The notes: generated from the sequence alone by a model not told the origin. A stretch of DNA of 64,000 nucleotides from DAIPKP01 sp964539095 (GCA_964539095.1 CAZIFL010000005.1:1-64000); one strand, 5' to 3'. Positions 44,501 through 52,965 are shown, numbered from the stretch's first letter. Program-made: numbers and translations.

Positions 44501-46626
44501 TCACTCAGGATGGCAAGACAGTCATCGGTCTCGGAGAGCGTATCGTGGGGCGTGTTCCCGCTAAAGATATCGTACACCCCGAGACGGGGGAGGTTCTTGC
44601 TGCGGCGGGGATTGAAATTTCCCAGATTTCTGCCAGGGCGGTCGAAAAGAGCGGCCTTGAAGAGGTGGTGGTTCGGAGCCCCCTCACCTGCGAACTCAAG
44701 AACGGTGTCTGCCGTGCCTGCTACGGTCTTGATCTGGCCACTCGGAAAAGAGTTGCCATCGGCGAGGCTGTGGGGGTTGTGGCAGCCCAGTCCATCGGCG
44801 AGCCCGGAACGCAGCTTACCATGCGAACCTTCCATACCGGAGGGGTGCGTATCACGGGAGAGGATATCACCCAGGGGCTTCCCCGAATTGAGCAGCTCTT
44901 CGAGGTGCGCCGCCCCAAGAAGGTGGCCTTCCTCTCGAAGATCGAAGGGGTGGTCTCCGAGATCCGCGAGATGGAGGGGAAACGAAAGGTCATCGTTACC
45001 TCCAACGAAGAGGGAAAAGAGCAGAAGGTGCAGTACAATATCCCCCTCTCTCAGAACCTTCTTGTGGAGGAGGGGCAGACCCTCCGTCGGGGAGACCGGC
45101 TTACCGAGGGGCATGAAGATCCTCAGGATATCCTGGAGTGTAAGGATATGAACGAAGTCCAGCGTTATCTTGTGGACAATATCCAGGATGTTTATAAATC
45201 CCAGGGAGTCTCAATCAATAACAAGCATATCGAGGTCATTCTGCGGAAGGTGGCCCCGGAGAACAGGGTGCGCGTCACCGAGGAGGGGAGTAGCTCCTAT
45301 GTGGCGAATGATCTCGTCTGGAAGGACGACCTGGAGGCGGATATCCTTGCCATGCGCGAGGAGAACGAACGCTTTCTCCAGGAGGCGGAATCCCTTCTTT
45401 GCGGCGCCTTTCTGGTGGATGTGGAGGGCTCGGGAAATATCGAACAGAGCCTGGCCTTCAAGGGGGATCATCTGGAGGCCAAGAGCATCCGGCGTCTTCT
45501 TCTGCCGGGAAATTCCCTCTCTTCACTCCTTGTTCGTATGGGCACTGAAGAGATGCGCATCGTGGTGGGGGAGGCAGCCTTCCGGAGAGAGATGGAGGGA
45601 CGAGAGCTTCTCGAAGCCTTCCACGGAGAAGAAAATATTGTGGTGGAACCGACAGCTTCCCTCACATCGGGGCAGCTTGCGCACATTGTGAAGGGGAATC
45701 CCCAGGCTATACGGGTGCGTAACTCCGGAATTCTTGCAAAAATGTCTGATGCCGCATGGCTGGCAGAAGAGATTCGGGATTCCGAGGGACGGGTTGTCCT
45801 TTCCAAGGATGCCAAAATAAATGAAGCAACCATTGCGCTCTTGCGGGAGCACCAGGTGGAAACAATAAAGATATGGAAAACCCCGCAGGAGATTCTCGTG
45901 GACAATGAAATTCAGAAACATCTTATCTCCTACTATGAGGCTCCTCTCTCTCAGGTTATTGATGTGGAGGGGGCGGTGCTTCAGGATATCCCCCCCCGGG
46001 TGGATGCCCGGATCGTGCGAGGGCTTGCGGAGGGAGAATTTGCGGGAGTTGAAGTTACCCTGAACGGCGAGCGGATTGTCCTTACCCGGGAAAAGGCTCT
46101 TCGGGAGGTGCTCCAGGAGTTCGCTTACGGCAAGGTGCTCCTTGATGCTCTTTCGGATGCTCAGGGAGATGTCCTTCTCGCCTCGGGAAGCGAAGTGAAC
46201 AAAGATGTTCTGGAGACGCTGGTACAACTTTCCCCCTCCCGAATGGTTCTGCGTTCTCCCCACGCTTCCGGAGAGGGGCGGCGGCTCATTGAAAAAATTT
46301 CCTTTGTACGCCGTCTCGGAGAAGAGCCTACGTACATGCCTCTTCTTCACGGTATCACCAAGGCGGCCCTTGCCACGGAAAGCTTCCTCAGCGCGGCATC
46401 CTTCCAGCAGACGGCCCAGGTGCTTGCACGGGCAGCGGTGCGGAGTGAAGAGGACACCTTGCGGGGACTTAAAGAAAATGTTATCATCGGTCATCTCATG
46501 CCCGCTGGAACTGGAGTGGACCGCTATCGAAAGCTCATGGTAAGCCCCGCTCCTCCAGAGCGTCCCGCTTCTCCGGCTTCCGGGGAGGCAGCTGATTTGC
46601 AAGAGAGACCGATTCCGGTTGAATAA
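41584..46626 (+). CDS. rpoC: DNA-directed RNA polymerase beta-prime subunit, enlarged
   Basis: Largest subunit, carrying the catalytic NADFDGD at residues 632-638 and zinc sites near CACGKY...CDRCG and CGTMRG...CRACYG. At 1680 residues it is about 480 longer than Bacillus RpoC. The excess is in two places. Between about residues 140 and 355, where a short linker is normal, five similar segments start at residues 150, 189, 228, 273 and 319. Between HIEVILRK (H1215) and LLHGITKA (H1589) there are about 300 extra residues. The trigger loop region lacks the SI3 insert of proteobacteria. ATG 41584 shares one base with the rpoB stop; GTG 41581 is an alternative. GGGAGGTG is the SD. Confidence 0.98.
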   Translation: MLHQENAAKRHRKEITGVRIKLASPDRIRELSSGEVKKPETINYRTLRPEKDGLFCERIFGPTRSFECACGKYKRSGPKFKGVVCDRCGVEVTDNRVRRERMGHIELAAPVVHIWFLRGIPSRLSLLLGTTTKDLEKVVYFAPARRREPVYKVVVEGRKTGLVRKGEIISASEERVHAHYDKTFKAEEAYRVVQVDDVPVEPGDVLSSSQVARYKGTYGDDAFRVEPAFRVLESDPGGNFEEKQTLSRSELEALKGKGMEPPVERETVGNQDAFKVVQATHMPFGKGDLISISEYQLYHEKYAGRFVAQVETITLEDPCYIVISKGDSPFEDCGIIMEREYRLCISYDKKFSAGIGAEGVQDLLGTLDMDELALALREEITDASGQKKRKLVKRLNVAEDFRKSRSNPGWMVLQVLPVIPPDLRPMVQLDGGRFATSDLNDLYRRVINRNNRLKKLQELHAPEIIVRNEKRMLQESVDALIDNGRVGKAVLGAGNRPLKSLSDLLRGKKGRFRQNLLGKRVDYSGRSVIVIGPNLKLHQCGLPKQMALELFKPFVMQKLVDRGNAPNVKSARRLIERGREEVWGILEEIIRDHPVLLNRAPTLHRLGIQAFEPVLMEGKAIRLHPLVCTAFNADFDGDQMAVHVPLSLEAQAEARLLMLSSHNLLSPASGRSIVTPTQDIVLGIYYLTGMRERDDVAKDAKLPVFRDIEDCLVALSHGVVHINSLVKLKWKDQWLETSPGRALFNSVLPEEIRYVNRQMDKKELARLLDEAYDRVSREALVRALDDIKSLGYRWATKSGISMGLGDVVIPEEKGIIVQKTMDHEADLSSQYQMGILTEEEYLWQKEILWTGAARDIADHIVDSMSEKNSLRMMVDSGARGSRGQVAQMAGIRGLMADPSGRIIDYPITANFKEGLNMLEYFISTHGARKGLADTALRTAKSGYLTRRLVDVAQDIIVTEEDCGTMRGVTIRPLTQDGKTVIGLGERIVGRVPAKDIVHPETGEVLAAAGIEISQISARAVEKSGLEEVVVRSPLTCELKNGVCRACYGLDLATRKRVAIGEAVGVVAAQSIGEPGTQLTMRTFHTGGVRITGEDITQGLPRIEQLFEVRRPKKVAFLSKIEGVVSEIREMEGKRKVIVTSNEEGKEQKVQYNIPLSQNLLVEEGQTLRRGDRLTEGHEDPQDILECKDMNEVQRYLVDNIQDVYKSQGVSINNKHIEVILRKVAPENRVRVTEEGSSSYVANDLVWKDDLEADILAMREENERFLQEAESLLCGAFLVDVEGSGNIEQSLAFKGDHLEAKSIRRLLLPGNSLSSLLVRMGTEEMRIVVGEAAFRREMEGRELLEAFHGEENIVVEPTASLTSGQLAHIVKGNPQAIRVRNSGILAKMSDAAWLAEEIRDSEGRVVLSKDAKINEATIALLREHQVETIKIWKTPQEILVDNEIQKHLISYYEAPLSQVIDVEGAVLQDIPPRVDARIVRGLAEGEFAGVEVTLNGERIVLTREKALREVLQEFAYGKVLLDALSDAQGDVLLASGSEVNKDVLETLVQLSPSRMVLRSPHASGEGRRLIEKISFVRRLGEEPTYMPLLHGITKAALATESFLSAASFQQTAQVLARAAVRSEEDTLRGLKENVIIGHLMPAGTGVDRYRKLMVSPAPPERPASPASGEAADLQERPIPVE

Positions 46627-46633
46627 CCTCTCG

Positions 46634-46660
46634 GCGCATTCCCCCCTAAAGGGAGTGCGC
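46634..46660 (+). other. Hairpin after rpoC, weak terminator candidate
   Basis: GCGCATTCCC (46634-46643) can pair with GGGAGTGCGC (46651-46660) with one G-T pair around a short loop. It is followed by AAGATTCT rather than a T run, so termination is uncertain. Confidence 0.35.
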
Positions 46661-46748
46661 AAGATTCTAAAGGAGTATGACTCCCTCGCTTTTTCCCAAA
46701 CAGCCTCAAGGGGGAGCCATGCTCCGGAAGAATTTATATTTTATTATC

Positions 46749-46777
46749 TTGACATGCCCTGCGCGGGCTGTTAAGAT
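46749..46777 (+). promoter_or_regulatory. Consensus sigma-70 promoter for the L7Ae-rpsL operon
   Basis: A perfect TTGACA (46749-46754), a 17-base spacer and TAAGAT (46772-46777). It lies between rpoC and the L7Ae-like gene and is the best candidate for driving the long ribosomal-protein operon. Confidence 0.75.
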
Positions 46778-46811
46778 TCTTCGGTGCTTTTTGCACGCAG
46801 GAGGGTTTTCT

Positions 46812-47078
46812 GTGCCTTTACAAGAGTTGGCGGTACCAGGCCGTATTGTAGGAGCCGGAGCCGTTCGGAGGGCCCTGGAAGAAAAACGGGTGGCGAAGCT
46901 CTTTATCGCCTCGGATGCTCAGGATGCTTTTTTGGCCTCCTTTCTTGAGGAGGCACGGGAGCAGAATATCCCCGTAGAAGTTGCAGAAAGCAGAAAAAAA
47001 CTCGGTAGGGCTTGTGCCATCGGCTGCGGGACAGCGATTGCAGCTATAGCAAAAAACAAAACTACTTGTTTTTCGTGA
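46812..47078 (+). CDS. L7Ae/L30e-family ribosomal-like protein (YbxF/RplGB type)
   Basis: An 88-residue RNA-binding protein of the L7Ae/L30e/S12e/Gadd45 fold, recognised by VGAGAVRRALEEKRVAKLFIASDA near the N terminus and CAIGCGTAIAAI at the C terminus. Homologues between rpoC and rpsL (YbxF in Bacillus) bind K-turn RNA and associate with ribosomes, but their role is not settled. The frame opens further upstream (46677), yet GTG 46812 has GGAGGG at correct spacing and gives the family size. It is the first gene after a consensus promoter and is 44 bases ahead of rpsL. Confidence 0.88.
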   Translation: MPLQELAVPGRIVGAGAVRRALEEKRVAKLFIASDAQDAFLASFLEEAREQNIPVEVAESRKKLGRACAIGCGTAIAAIAKNKTTCFS

Positions 47079-47096
47079 TGGTAAAAAATATATACT
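47066..47096 (+). promoter_or_regulatory. Weak candidate promoter before rpsL
   Basis: TATACT (47091-47096) with TTGTTT (47066-47071) at a 19-base spacing, inside and just after the L7Ae 3' end. The spacing is long, so support is modest. Confidence 0.3.
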
Positions 47097-47122
47097 TTAG
47101 AAAGTGAAAGGAGGGTGTTTTT

Positions 47123-47497
47123 TTGCCGACTATCAGTCAGCTGATTAAGCATGGACGGAAGGAAAAGCGGCGTACCTCGGATGCTCCGGCGCTTCATGAA
47201 AATCCCCAGCGGCGCGGCGTCTGCACCAGGGTCTATACGGTAACCCCCAAGAAGCCGAACTCGGCTTTGCGCAAGGTTGCCCGTGTGCGCCTGACCAACG
47301 GAATCGAAGTTACCGCCTACATCCCCGGAGTCGGACACAATCTGCAGGAGCACTCGGTAGTTCTCGTGCGCGGAGGCCGTGTAAAGGATCTTCCCGGAGT
47401 TCGTTATCACATCGTCCGCGGAACTCTTGACTGCGGCGGTGTGGAAAATCGTATGCAGGCCCGTTCCAAATACGGTGCCCGGCGTCCTAAAAAGTAG
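47123..47497 (+). CDS. rpsL: 30S ribosomal protein S12 (uS12)
   Basis: Part of the decoding centre. The 124-residue product contains the conserved TPKKPNSALRKVARVRL (streptomycin-site lysine in KKPNSA, wild-type) and PGVGHNLQEHSVVLVRGGRVKDLPGVRYH. The start is TTG 47123, not ATG, preceded by AAAGGAGGG. It opens the str cluster (rpsL, rpsG, fusA, tuf), which here runs on without a gap into the S10 operon. Confidence 0.98.
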   Translation: MPTISQLIKHGRKEKRRTSDAPALHENPQRRGVCTRVYTVTPKKPNSALRKVARVRLTNGIEVTAYIPGVGHNLQEHSVVLVRGGRVKDLPGVRYHIVRGTLDCGGVENRMQARSKYGARRPKK

Positions 47498-47520
47498 TAT
47501 TTTAAGAAGGAGGAACGTTC

Positions 47521-47991
47521 ATGCCGAGAAAAGGGCATGTACGGAAGCGGGAGGTTCGTCCCGATCCCCTATATGGGAGTAAGGAAATTACCGCTTTCGT
47601 CAACTGTCTCATGTGGGACGGTAAGAAGAGCGTGGCAGAGAAGATCATGTACGGGGCTCTTGAGCGGGCGGCGGAAAAGCTCGACGCGGAGCCCATGGAG
47701 ATCTTTCAGAAAGCCATGGAGAACGTGCGGCCCCTGGTCGAGGTTCGCCCTCGCCGGGTAGGAGGCGCCACGTATCAGGTGCCTGTGGAAGTCGCTCCTG
47801 CAAGAGCGTGGGCTCTTGCTACCCGATGGGTCATTACTTTTGCGAGAAATAAAAAAGGTATGCCCATGAGAGAGCGTCTGGCCCGAGAATTCATTGATGC
47901 CTTCAAAGGTGAGGGCAGCTCCGTGAAAAAACGTGAGGATACCCACCGGATGGCGGAGGCGAACCGGGCTTTTGCACATTACCGTTGGTAG
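47521..47991 (+). CDS. rpsG: 30S ribosomal protein S7 (uS7)
   Basis: Primary 16S rRNA-binding protein that nucleates the 30S head. The 156-residue length is standard. Conserved segments include MPRKGHVRKREVRPDP, VNCLMWDGKKSVAEKI, the VRPLVEVRPRRVGGATYQVP core and the tail KKREDTHRMAEANRAFAHYRW. AAGGAGGAACGTTC provides the SD for ATG 47521, 23 bases after rpsL. S7 often represses its own operon by binding the rpsL-rpsG spacer. Here the spacer is short, so such control is not evident. Confidence 0.98.
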   Translation: MPRKGHVRKREVRPDPLYGSKEITAFVNCLMWDGKKSVAEKIMYGALERAAEKLDAEPMEIFQKAMENVRPLVEVRPRRVGGATYQVPVEVAPARAWALATRWVITFARNKKGMPMRERLAREFIDAFKGEGSSVKKREDTHRMAEANRAFAHYRW

Positions 47992-48019
47992 TGTAGAAAT
48001 AGTGGATGGTGATTGAGAC

Positions 48020-50086
48020 ATGGCGCAGACAACGGCGCTTCAGCAGATTCGGAATATAGGTATCGCAGCCCACATTGACGCCGGAAAGACCACCACCACC
48101 GAGCGTATTCTGTTCTACACCGGGCGCAGCTACAAGATGGGAGAGGTCCACGAGGGCGGAGCCACCATGGACTGGATGGAGCAGGAGCGGGAACGGGGCA
48201 TTACCATTACCTCCGCCGCCACTACTTGCAATTGGCAAGATTGCCTTATCAACATCATTGATACGCCCGGTCACGTGGACTTTACGGTGGAAGTGGAGCG
48301 CTCTATGCGGGTTCTTGACGGTGCCGTGGCCGTGTTCTGTGCTGTGGGCGGTGTGGAACCTCAGTCCGAGACCGTATGGCGTCAAGCAGATCGGTATCGG
48401 GTTCCCCGGATTGCCTTTGTGAACAAGATGGATCGGATCGGCGCGGACTTTCATGCGGTGGTTCGGGACATCAAAAAGAAGCTGGGGGCAACTCCCGTAG
48501 CGTTGCAGATTCCTGTGGGTGTGGAAGACGCCTTTAAGGGGATGGTGGATCTCGTAACCATGCAGGCGATCACCTTCTCCGATGCCCTCGGGGCGGAGCC
48601 CAGGTTTGGGCAGATTCCCGAGGAACTTCTCGACGAGGCGGAGCTTGCCCGGGAGAGCATGATCGAAACCCTGGCGGATTACTCCGAAGAGGTGATGAGC
48701 CTCTTTCTTGAGGGGGAAGCAGTTCCCGCAGATGTGCTGAAAAAGGCTATCCGGGAAAACACGGTGAACATGAAGATTGTCCCTGTCCTCTGCGGATCCG
48801 CCTTCAAAAACAAAGGGGTGCAGCTCCTTCTGGATGCTGTGGTGGATTACCTCCCGAGCCCGGCAGATCTTCCCGCCTTTGTGGGTGAGGATCCTGCCAC
48901 GGGTGCGGTGGTGGAGCGGCACAGCAGTTTGACTGAACCCTTTGCGGCGCTGGTATTTAAGATTATGGTAGATCCCTACGTGGGACGCCTCGCCTTCTGC
49001 CGGGTATATTCGGGAAGCCTTAAGAGCGGGGATCCGGTTCTCAACGTGGGAAGCAACAAGAGAGAGCGGGTAGGCCGGATTCTGCGGATGCATGCCAACA
49101 AGCGGGAAGAGCTTCAGGAGACCCATGCGGGGCTTATCGTGGCTTTGCCGGGCTTCAAGTCGGTCCGTACCGGGGATACTATCTGTGATGCGGATCATCC
49201 TGTGGTGCTGGAAAACCTCAACTTCCCGGAACCCGTTATCGACCTCTCTGCAGAGCCCGCCAGCAAGGCGGATCAGGTGAAGCTCACCAAGGGGCTCAGC
49301 GCCCTGTCGGAGGAGGATCCCACCTTCCGGGTGGCGGTGAACCATGAGACGGGGCAGACCATCATCTCCGGCATGGGAGAGCTGCATCTGGAGATCATCG
49401 TGGATCGTCTCCGCCGTGAGTACAATGTGGAGGTTCGCATCGGCAAGCCCCAGGTGGCGTACCGGGAGACTATCACCAGACCCGGCAAGGCGGAGGGACG
49501 TTTTATCCGCCAGTCCGGAGGGCGTGGACAGTTCGGTCACGTCTGGCTTGAAGCGGAGCCGCTTCCCGAGCGGAAGGGCTTTGAGTTTGAAAACCGCATT
49601 GTGGGGGGCGTGGTCCCCCGGGAATACATTCCTGCGGTGGAAAAGGGCCTCAACGAGGCGATCAACAACGGTATCCTCGGAGGCTACCCTGTTATCGGAG
49701 TTAAAATAGGCCTCGTGGACGGAAGCTACCACGAAGTGGACAGTTCGGAGATGGCCTTTAAGATTGCCGCATCCATGGCCTTTAAAGAGCTTATGCGCAC
49801 CTGCGGTTCCGTTCTTATGGAGCCTGTGATGAGCGTAGAAGTGGTGGTTCCGGAGGAGTATGTTGGAGACGTCATCGGAGATCTTTCAGGTCGGCGGGGG
49901 CGTGTGGAAGGAATGGAAGTTCGGGCCAATGCGAGAATCGTAAAGTCTGTGGTTCCTCTTTCCGAGATGTTCGGATATGCCACGGATCTGCGGAGCAAAA
50001 CCTCGGGCCGGGCAACCTACTCCATGACCTTCAGCCACTACGAAGAGGTTCCCAAAGACGTAGCACAAAAGCTGCTTGAGCGTTAG
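48020..50086 (+). CDS. fusA: Elongation factor G
   Basis: Translocase GTPase that moves tRNAs and mRNA after peptide-bond formation. The 688-residue protein carries G1 AHIDAGKTTTTERILFYTG, the switch I end ERERGITITSAA, G3 DTPGHVDFT, G4 NKMDRIGAD and domains II-V (domain IV with GGRGQFGHVWLEAEP). It is a canonical EF-G by length and motifs. The SD before ATG 48020 is weak (GATGGTGATTGAG), 28 bases after rpsG, perhaps compensated by coupling. Confidence 0.98.
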   Translation: MAQTTALQQIRNIGIAAHIDAGKTTTTERILFYTGRSYKMGEVHEGGATMDWMEQERERGITITSAATTCNWQDCLINIIDTPGHVDFTVEVERSMRVLDGAVAVFCAVGGVEPQSETVWRQADRYRVPRIAFVNKMDRIGADFHAVVRDIKKKLGATPVALQIPVGVEDAFKGMVDLVTMQAITFSDALGAEPRFGQIPEELLDEAELARESMIETLADYSEEVMSLFLEGEAVPADVLKKAIRENTVNMKIVPVLCGSAFKNKGVQLLLDAVVDYLPSPADLPAFVGEDPATGAVVERHSSLTEPFAALVFKIMVDPYVGRLAFCRVYSGSLKSGDPVLNVGSNKRERVGRILRMHANKREELQETHAGLIVALPGFKSVRTGDTICDADHPVVLENLNFPEPVIDLSAEPASKADQVKLTKGLSALSEEDPTFRVAVNHETGQTIISGMGELHLEIIVDRLRREYNVEVRIGKPQVAYRETITRPGKAEGRFIRQSGGRGQFGHVWLEAEPLPERKGFEFENRIVGGVVPREYIPAVEKGLNEAINNGILGGYPVIGVKIGLVDGSYHEVDSSEMAFKIAASMAFKELMRTCGSVLMEPVMSVEVVVPEEYVGDVIGDLSGRRGRVEGMEVRANARIVKSVVPLSEMFGYATDLRSKTSGRATYSMTFSHYEEVPKDVAQKLLER

Positions 50087-50139
50087 GCTTCCTGGCAGCA
50101 TCTTGAACTGTTTTATTTTTTAAGGAGGTTTACGGAGTA

Positions 50140-51333
50140 ATGGCAAAGGAAAAATTTGAACGATCGAAACCGCATTTGAACATCGGCACCATTGGCCATA
50201 TCGACCATGGCAAGACTACGCTTACTGCGGCGATCACCAAGACCCTGGCGCGTCACGGCATGGCGGATTTCACCCCCTTCGAGAACATCGACAAGGCTCC
50301 CGAAGAGCGTGAGCGTGGTATCACCATCAATATCGCCCACGTGGAGTACCAGACAGAAAGCCGTCACTACGCCCACATCGACTGCCCCGGGCACGCAGAC
50401 TACATCAAGAACATGATCACCGGAGCCGCCCAGATGGACGGAGCCATTCTCGTGGTATCCGCCGCAGACGGCCCCATGCCCCAGACCCGGGAGCACGTGC
50501 TTCTTGCCCGTCAGGTAAACGTCCCCGCCCTGGTAGTCTTCATGAACAAGGTGGACATGGTGGACGACGAAGAGCTTCTCGACCTGGTGGACATGGAAAT
50601 CCGGGATCTCTTGAGCAAATACGACTTCCCCGGAGATGACATCCCCATCGTGCGGGGCTCCGCCCTCAAGGCTGGAGAGTCCGACAGCGACAACGAGTGG
50701 ACCGACGGCATCTTCGAACTCATGAAGGCTTGCGATGAGCATATCCCTCAGCCCGAGCGCGCAGTGGACAAGCCCTTCCTCATGCCCATCGAAGACGTCT
50801 TTACCATCACCGGCCGTGGTACCGTGGTCACCGGTCGTATGGAGCGCGGCATCATCACCCCCGGAGCGGAAGTCGAGATCATCGGCATGCAGGAAGACAA
50901 GATCAAGAGCGTGGCTACCTCCCTCGAAATGTTCCGCAAGATCCTCGATGACGCCCAGGCTGGAGACAACGTGGGTATCCTTCTTCGCGGCGTAGGCAAA
51001 GATGACGTGGAGCGCGGCATGGTAGTAGCCAAGCCCGGCAGCGTGAAGCCCCACAAGCACTTCTTCGCCGAGGTCTACGTGCTCAAAAAGGAAGAGGGGG
51101 GCCGTCACACGCCTTTCTTCAGCGGCTACAAGCCCCAGTTCTATTTCCGTACCACCGACGTTACCGGAGACATCAAGCTCCCCGATGGCGTGGAGATGGT
51201 TATGCCCGGGGACAACTCGCAGTTTGAAGTGAACCTCATCGTGCCCATCGCTATGGAAGAGGGGCTCCGTTTCGCCGTGCGTGAAGGCGGCCGGACCGTC
51301 GGCGCTGGCGTTGTCACCAAGATTCTCGACTAA
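50140..51333 (+). CDS. tuf: Elongation factor Tu
   Basis: Delivers aminoacyl-tRNA to the ribosomal A site. The 397-residue protein shows the P loop GHIDHGKTTLT, the effector segment APEERERGITINIAHVEYQT, DCPGHADYIKNMITGAAQMDGA, NKVDMVDD and the tRNA-binding domains II and III ending VVTKILD. TTTTTTAAGGAGG before the ATG is a very strong SD, as expected for a highly expressed gene. Codon choice here is visibly more C-ending (ATC, AAC, GAC) than in neighbouring enzyme genes. Only one tuf copy is seen in this window. Confidence 0.99.
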   Translation: MAKEKFERSKPHLNIGTIGHIDHGKTTLTAAITKTLARHGMADFTPFENIDKAPEERERGITINIAHVEYQTESRHYAHIDCPGHADYIKNMITGAAQMDGAILVVSAADGPMPQTREHVLLARQVNVPALVVFMNKVDMVDDEELLDLVDMEIRDLLSKYDFPGDDIPIVRGSALKAGESDSDNEWTDGIFELMKACDEHIPQPERAVDKPFLMPIEDVFTITGRGTVVTGRMERGIITPGAEVEIIGMQEDKIKSVATSLEMFRKILDDAQAGDNVGILLRGVGKDDVERGMVVAKPGSVKPHKHFFAEVYVLKKEEGGRHTPFFSGYKPQFYFRTTDVTGDIKLPDGVEMVMPGDNSQFEVNLIVPIAMEEGLRFAVREGGRTVGAGVVTKILD

Positions 51334-51355
51334 CCCGTAGGGGTGGTCGCTTACT

Positions 51356-51658
51356 ATGAAGAAAATCAGAATAAAACTGAAAGCTTTCGATCATCGGGTT
51401 CTCGATACGTCGGCCCAGCAGATATCCGATACGGCGGTACGGAGCGGAGCGAAGGTGGCGGGTCCCATCCCTCTTCCTACGGAGATTAACAAATACACCG
51501 TTCTTACCTCGCCCCATATCGACAAGGATGCCCGGGAACAGTTCGAGATACGTACGCATAAGCGGCTCATTGATATCCTTGATCCTACACAGAAGACCAT
51601 GGATGCGCTTATGCAGCTGAATCTCCCCTCTGGAGTGGATATCCAGATCAAGCTCTAG
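51356..51658 (+). CDS. rpsJ: 30S ribosomal protein S10 (uS10)
   Basis: A 100-residue 30S head protein that also joins NusB in antitermination complexes. Conserved blocks are KIRIKLKAFDHRVLD near the N terminus, AGPIPLPTEINKYTVL and FEIRTHKRLIDI, ending LPSGVDIQIKL. It lies 22 bases after tuf with no terminator seen between, so the str and S10 groups probably form one transcript. Confidence 0.98.
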   Translation: MKKIRIKLKAFDHRVLDTSAQQISDTAVRSGAKVAGPIPLPTEINKYTVLTSPHIDKDAREQFEIRTHKRLIDILDPTQKTMDALMQLNLPSGVDIQIKL

Positions 51659-51698
51659 AACGGAGCGGGGAGCGCTGAGCTCAAAGGAGAAAAAGATC

Positions 51699-52328
51699 AT
51701 GACAATGGGAATGTTAGGACGAAAACTGGGAATGACCCAGCTTTTCGATGAAGAGGGACGGGCAGTAACCGTTACCATCGTCGAAGCCGGCCCGTGCCCC
51801 GTGGTGGCGCACAAATCCCCGGAAAAAGACGGCTATTCCGCGGTGCAGCTCGGCTTTGAGGAGAAGCGCCCCCACAAGGTCACCAAGCCTGAAAAGGGAA
51901 CCTTCGATAAGGCGGGAGTGGCTCCTATGAAGCACCTCAGGGAGTTCCGCGTGGAGGATCTTGAAGCCTACCCCGTCGGCAGCACCGTAACGGTGGAGCT
52001 GTTCGAAGCTGGGGAGACTGTAGATGTAAGTGGCGTTAGCAAAGGAAAGGGCTTTGCGGGAGTTGTCAAGCGTCACAACTTCAACAGAGGACCCCAGAGC
52101 CATGGGGCATCGCTCTTCCATCGCCGCCCCGGTTCTTCCGGAGCGAGCAGCTACCCTGGAAACGTCTTCAAGGGTAAAAAGATGCCCGGCCAGATGGGAA
52201 ATGAAAAAGTAACCGTGAAGAACCTTAAGATTTTTGCGGTAGATCCGGAGCACAATCTGCTGATCGTAAAAGGGTCCATTCCCGGAGCGACCAAGTCTCT
52301 TGTGTTTATCCGGAAGGCGAAAGTGTAG
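51699..52328 (+). CDS. rplC: 50S ribosomal protein L3 (uL3)
   Basis: Early-assembly 23S rRNA protein near the peptidyl transferase centre. The 209-residue product shows MLGRKLGMTQLF, the central VSGVSKGKGFAGVVKRHNF and PGSSGASSYPGNVFKGKKMPGQMG, the loop that reaches towards the catalytic centre. AAAGGAGAAAAAG is the SD. Its final codons lie 13 bases before the rplD start. Standard length and order for the S10 operon. Confidence 0.98.
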   Translation: MTMGMLGRKLGMTQLFDEEGRAVTVTIVEAGPCPVVAHKSPEKDGYSAVQLGFEEKRPHKVTKPEKGTFDKAGVAPMKHLREFRVEDLEAYPVGSTVTVELFEAGETVDVSGVSKGKGFAGVVKRHNFNRGPQSHGASLFHRRPGSSGASSYPGNVFKGKKMPGQMGNEKVTVKNLKIFAVDPEHNLLIVKGSIPGATKSLVFIRKAKV

Positions 52329-52341
52329 GGAGGGAGAAAGA

Positions 52342-52965
52342 ATGCCTACAGTTACATTGTATGATTTCCATGGCGAAGCCATCGGCGAAGAGGAATTGAA
52401 CGATTCCGTCTTTGCGGCCCCCCTGCACACACCTGCCATGCACCAAGTGGTGGTGGCCCAGCTTGCGAACCGCCGGGTGGGAACCCATGACACCAAGCGG
52501 CGAGGCGAAGTGCGGGGAGGAGGGCGCAAACCTTACCGCCAGAAGCATACCGGTCGGGCACGGCGCGGCACCATGCGTTCCCCCATCAATGTCGGCGGCG
52601 GTGTGGCTCATGGTCCCCATCCGAGGGACTACTCCCAGAAGGTGAACCGGAAGGTTCGTCGTCTTGCCATGCGGAGTGCCCTGTCTCTTAAGGTCAGGGG
52701 CGGAGATTTTCGACTTTTTGTAGCTCCAGAGCTTGACAAACCTTCTACAAAAGATATGATTAGCTTTTTGGAGCGCATCAACGTGAAGGGTAAGGCTCTT
52801 GTGGTTACCGGAACGTCCAGGCAGGAACTCGTAAAGTCCGCCTCGAACATCCCCGGAGCCCGGGTGATCCATGTGGACAGCATCAACGTCTACGACATCC
52901 TGGGGTACACCCATCTCGTGATGACCAGTGATGCGGTCCGCAAGGTTGAGGAGGTGCTCGGGTAA
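52342..52965 (+). CDS. rplD: 50S ribosomal protein L4 (uL4)
   Basis: 23S rRNA protein lining the exit tunnel; in E. coli it also represses its own operon. The 207-residue protein has the extended tunnel loop RRGEVRGGGRKPYRQKHTGRARRG-type segment, with the erythromycin-relevant lysine in KPYRQKHTGRAR intact. The frame extends upstream into rplC, but ATG 52342 follows GGGAGGGAGAAAGA and gives the family N terminus MPTVTLYDF. The stop shares one base with the rplW ATG. Confidence 0.97.
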   Translation: MPTVTLYDFHGEAIGEEELNDSVFAAPLHTPAMHQVVVAQLANRRVGTHDTKRRGEVRGGGRKPYRQKHTGRARRGTMRSPINVGGGVAHGPHPRDYSQKVNRKVRRLAMRSALSLKVRGGDFRLFVAPELDKPSTKDMISFLERINVKGKALVVTGTSRQELVKSASNIPGARVIHVDSINVYDILGYTHLVMTSDAVRKVEEVLG

